A DNA stretch of 39,594 nt from Oscillospiraceae bacterium. Lineage in GTDB: Bacteria > Bacillota > Clostridia > Oscillospirales > Acutalibacteraceae. Shown one piece after another: positions 39,530 through 39,594 of the stretch. The translations under genes were made by a program, and so were the position numbers. The notes under the pieces were generated by a model, which saw nothing but the letters and a program-made list of their open reading frames with translations, did no database searches and had not been told where the DNA came from. The DNA lies in assembly GCA_902788995.1 (NCBI GenBank), contig CADAMO010000011.1:1-39594 (forward strand). The letters are read 5' to 3'. How positions within the stretch are numbered: the first letter of the stretch is position 1; every line of letters starts with the position of its first letter.

Positions 39530-39594
39530 TATGCGCCGGATAAACGTCGCAAGACAAGGAAGAAACCGCAAGACAGGCTGTCGCCTGTCGAGGA
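39530..39594 (+). ncRNA. rnpB: Possible 5' end of RNase P RNA (truncated by the window edge)
   Basis: After the promoter at 39460 the sequence contains GACAGGC-TGTC-GCCTGTC (39572-39589), which would be stem P3, followed directly by GAGGA at the last bases. In bacterial RNase P RNAs a variable P3 hairpin is followed by the universal GAGGAAAGTCCGGGC. Only the first five bases of that motif are in the window, so the call is provisional and the 5' boundary is approximate. Confidence 0.45.

Overview
The window looks like chromosomal DNA from an uncultured, GC-rich Clostridia member (Oscillospirales/Ruminococcus-like gut Firmicute). This rests on an HrcA/CIRCE-controlled hrcA-grpE-dnaK-dnaJ operon, ylxM-ffh-rpsP-khpA order, AGGAGG-type ribosome sites, TTGACA/TATAAT promoters with 16-19 bp spacers, a dockerin-tagged cell-wall enzyme and a cysE-cysS pair. 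The assignment is from gene content only.

Layout. 1-656 holds no recognised gene: a nested pair of palindromic repeats, a terminator and a heptamer tract. 656-8964 (minus) carries pgk-tpiA-gpmI of lower glycolysis, a cyclase-family hydrolase, an ABC permease/ATPase pair whose ATPase has a tyrosine-rich disordered N-terminus, and an LCAT-like hydrolase. 9132-16887 (plus) carries a metallophosphoesterase, a TRIC/UPF0126 membrane protein, murT-gatD (GatD has lost its glutaminase residues), a compact type I toxin-antitoxin locus, an orphan ectB, a GH16 glucanase and mnmA. 17012-22146 (minus) is the heat-shock operon. 22370-29302 (plus) carries a PASTA pseudokinase, cysE, cysS, mntP, an OhrR-like regulator coupled to a glutathione peroxidase, and a flavodoxin-like protein. 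29369-31053 is an AT-rich cassette (XRE repressor plus three small unknown genes) between 22-bp direct repeats. 31094-36726 (minus) carries a sulfoquinovosidase-type GH31 with a small partner, a dockerin D-Ala-D-Ala carboxypeptidase and a class B PBP. 36983-39355 (plus) carries ylxM, ffh, rpsP and khpA; the last ~100 bases probably start an RNase P RNA.

Between genes the chromosome is full of non-coding repeats of three kinds: GTAG-headed imperfect palindromes in inverted pairs (REPIN-like), tandem tracts of unrelated 7-mers, and one array of small hairpins separated by GTGATAT. They lie in the gaps and spare the genes. Several genes show lost catalytic residues (GatD, PASTA kinase, an HATPase-like protein).

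The two strongest candidates for undescribed systems are the toxin-antitoxin locus at 13076-13365 and the XRE-controlled cassette at 29369-31053.
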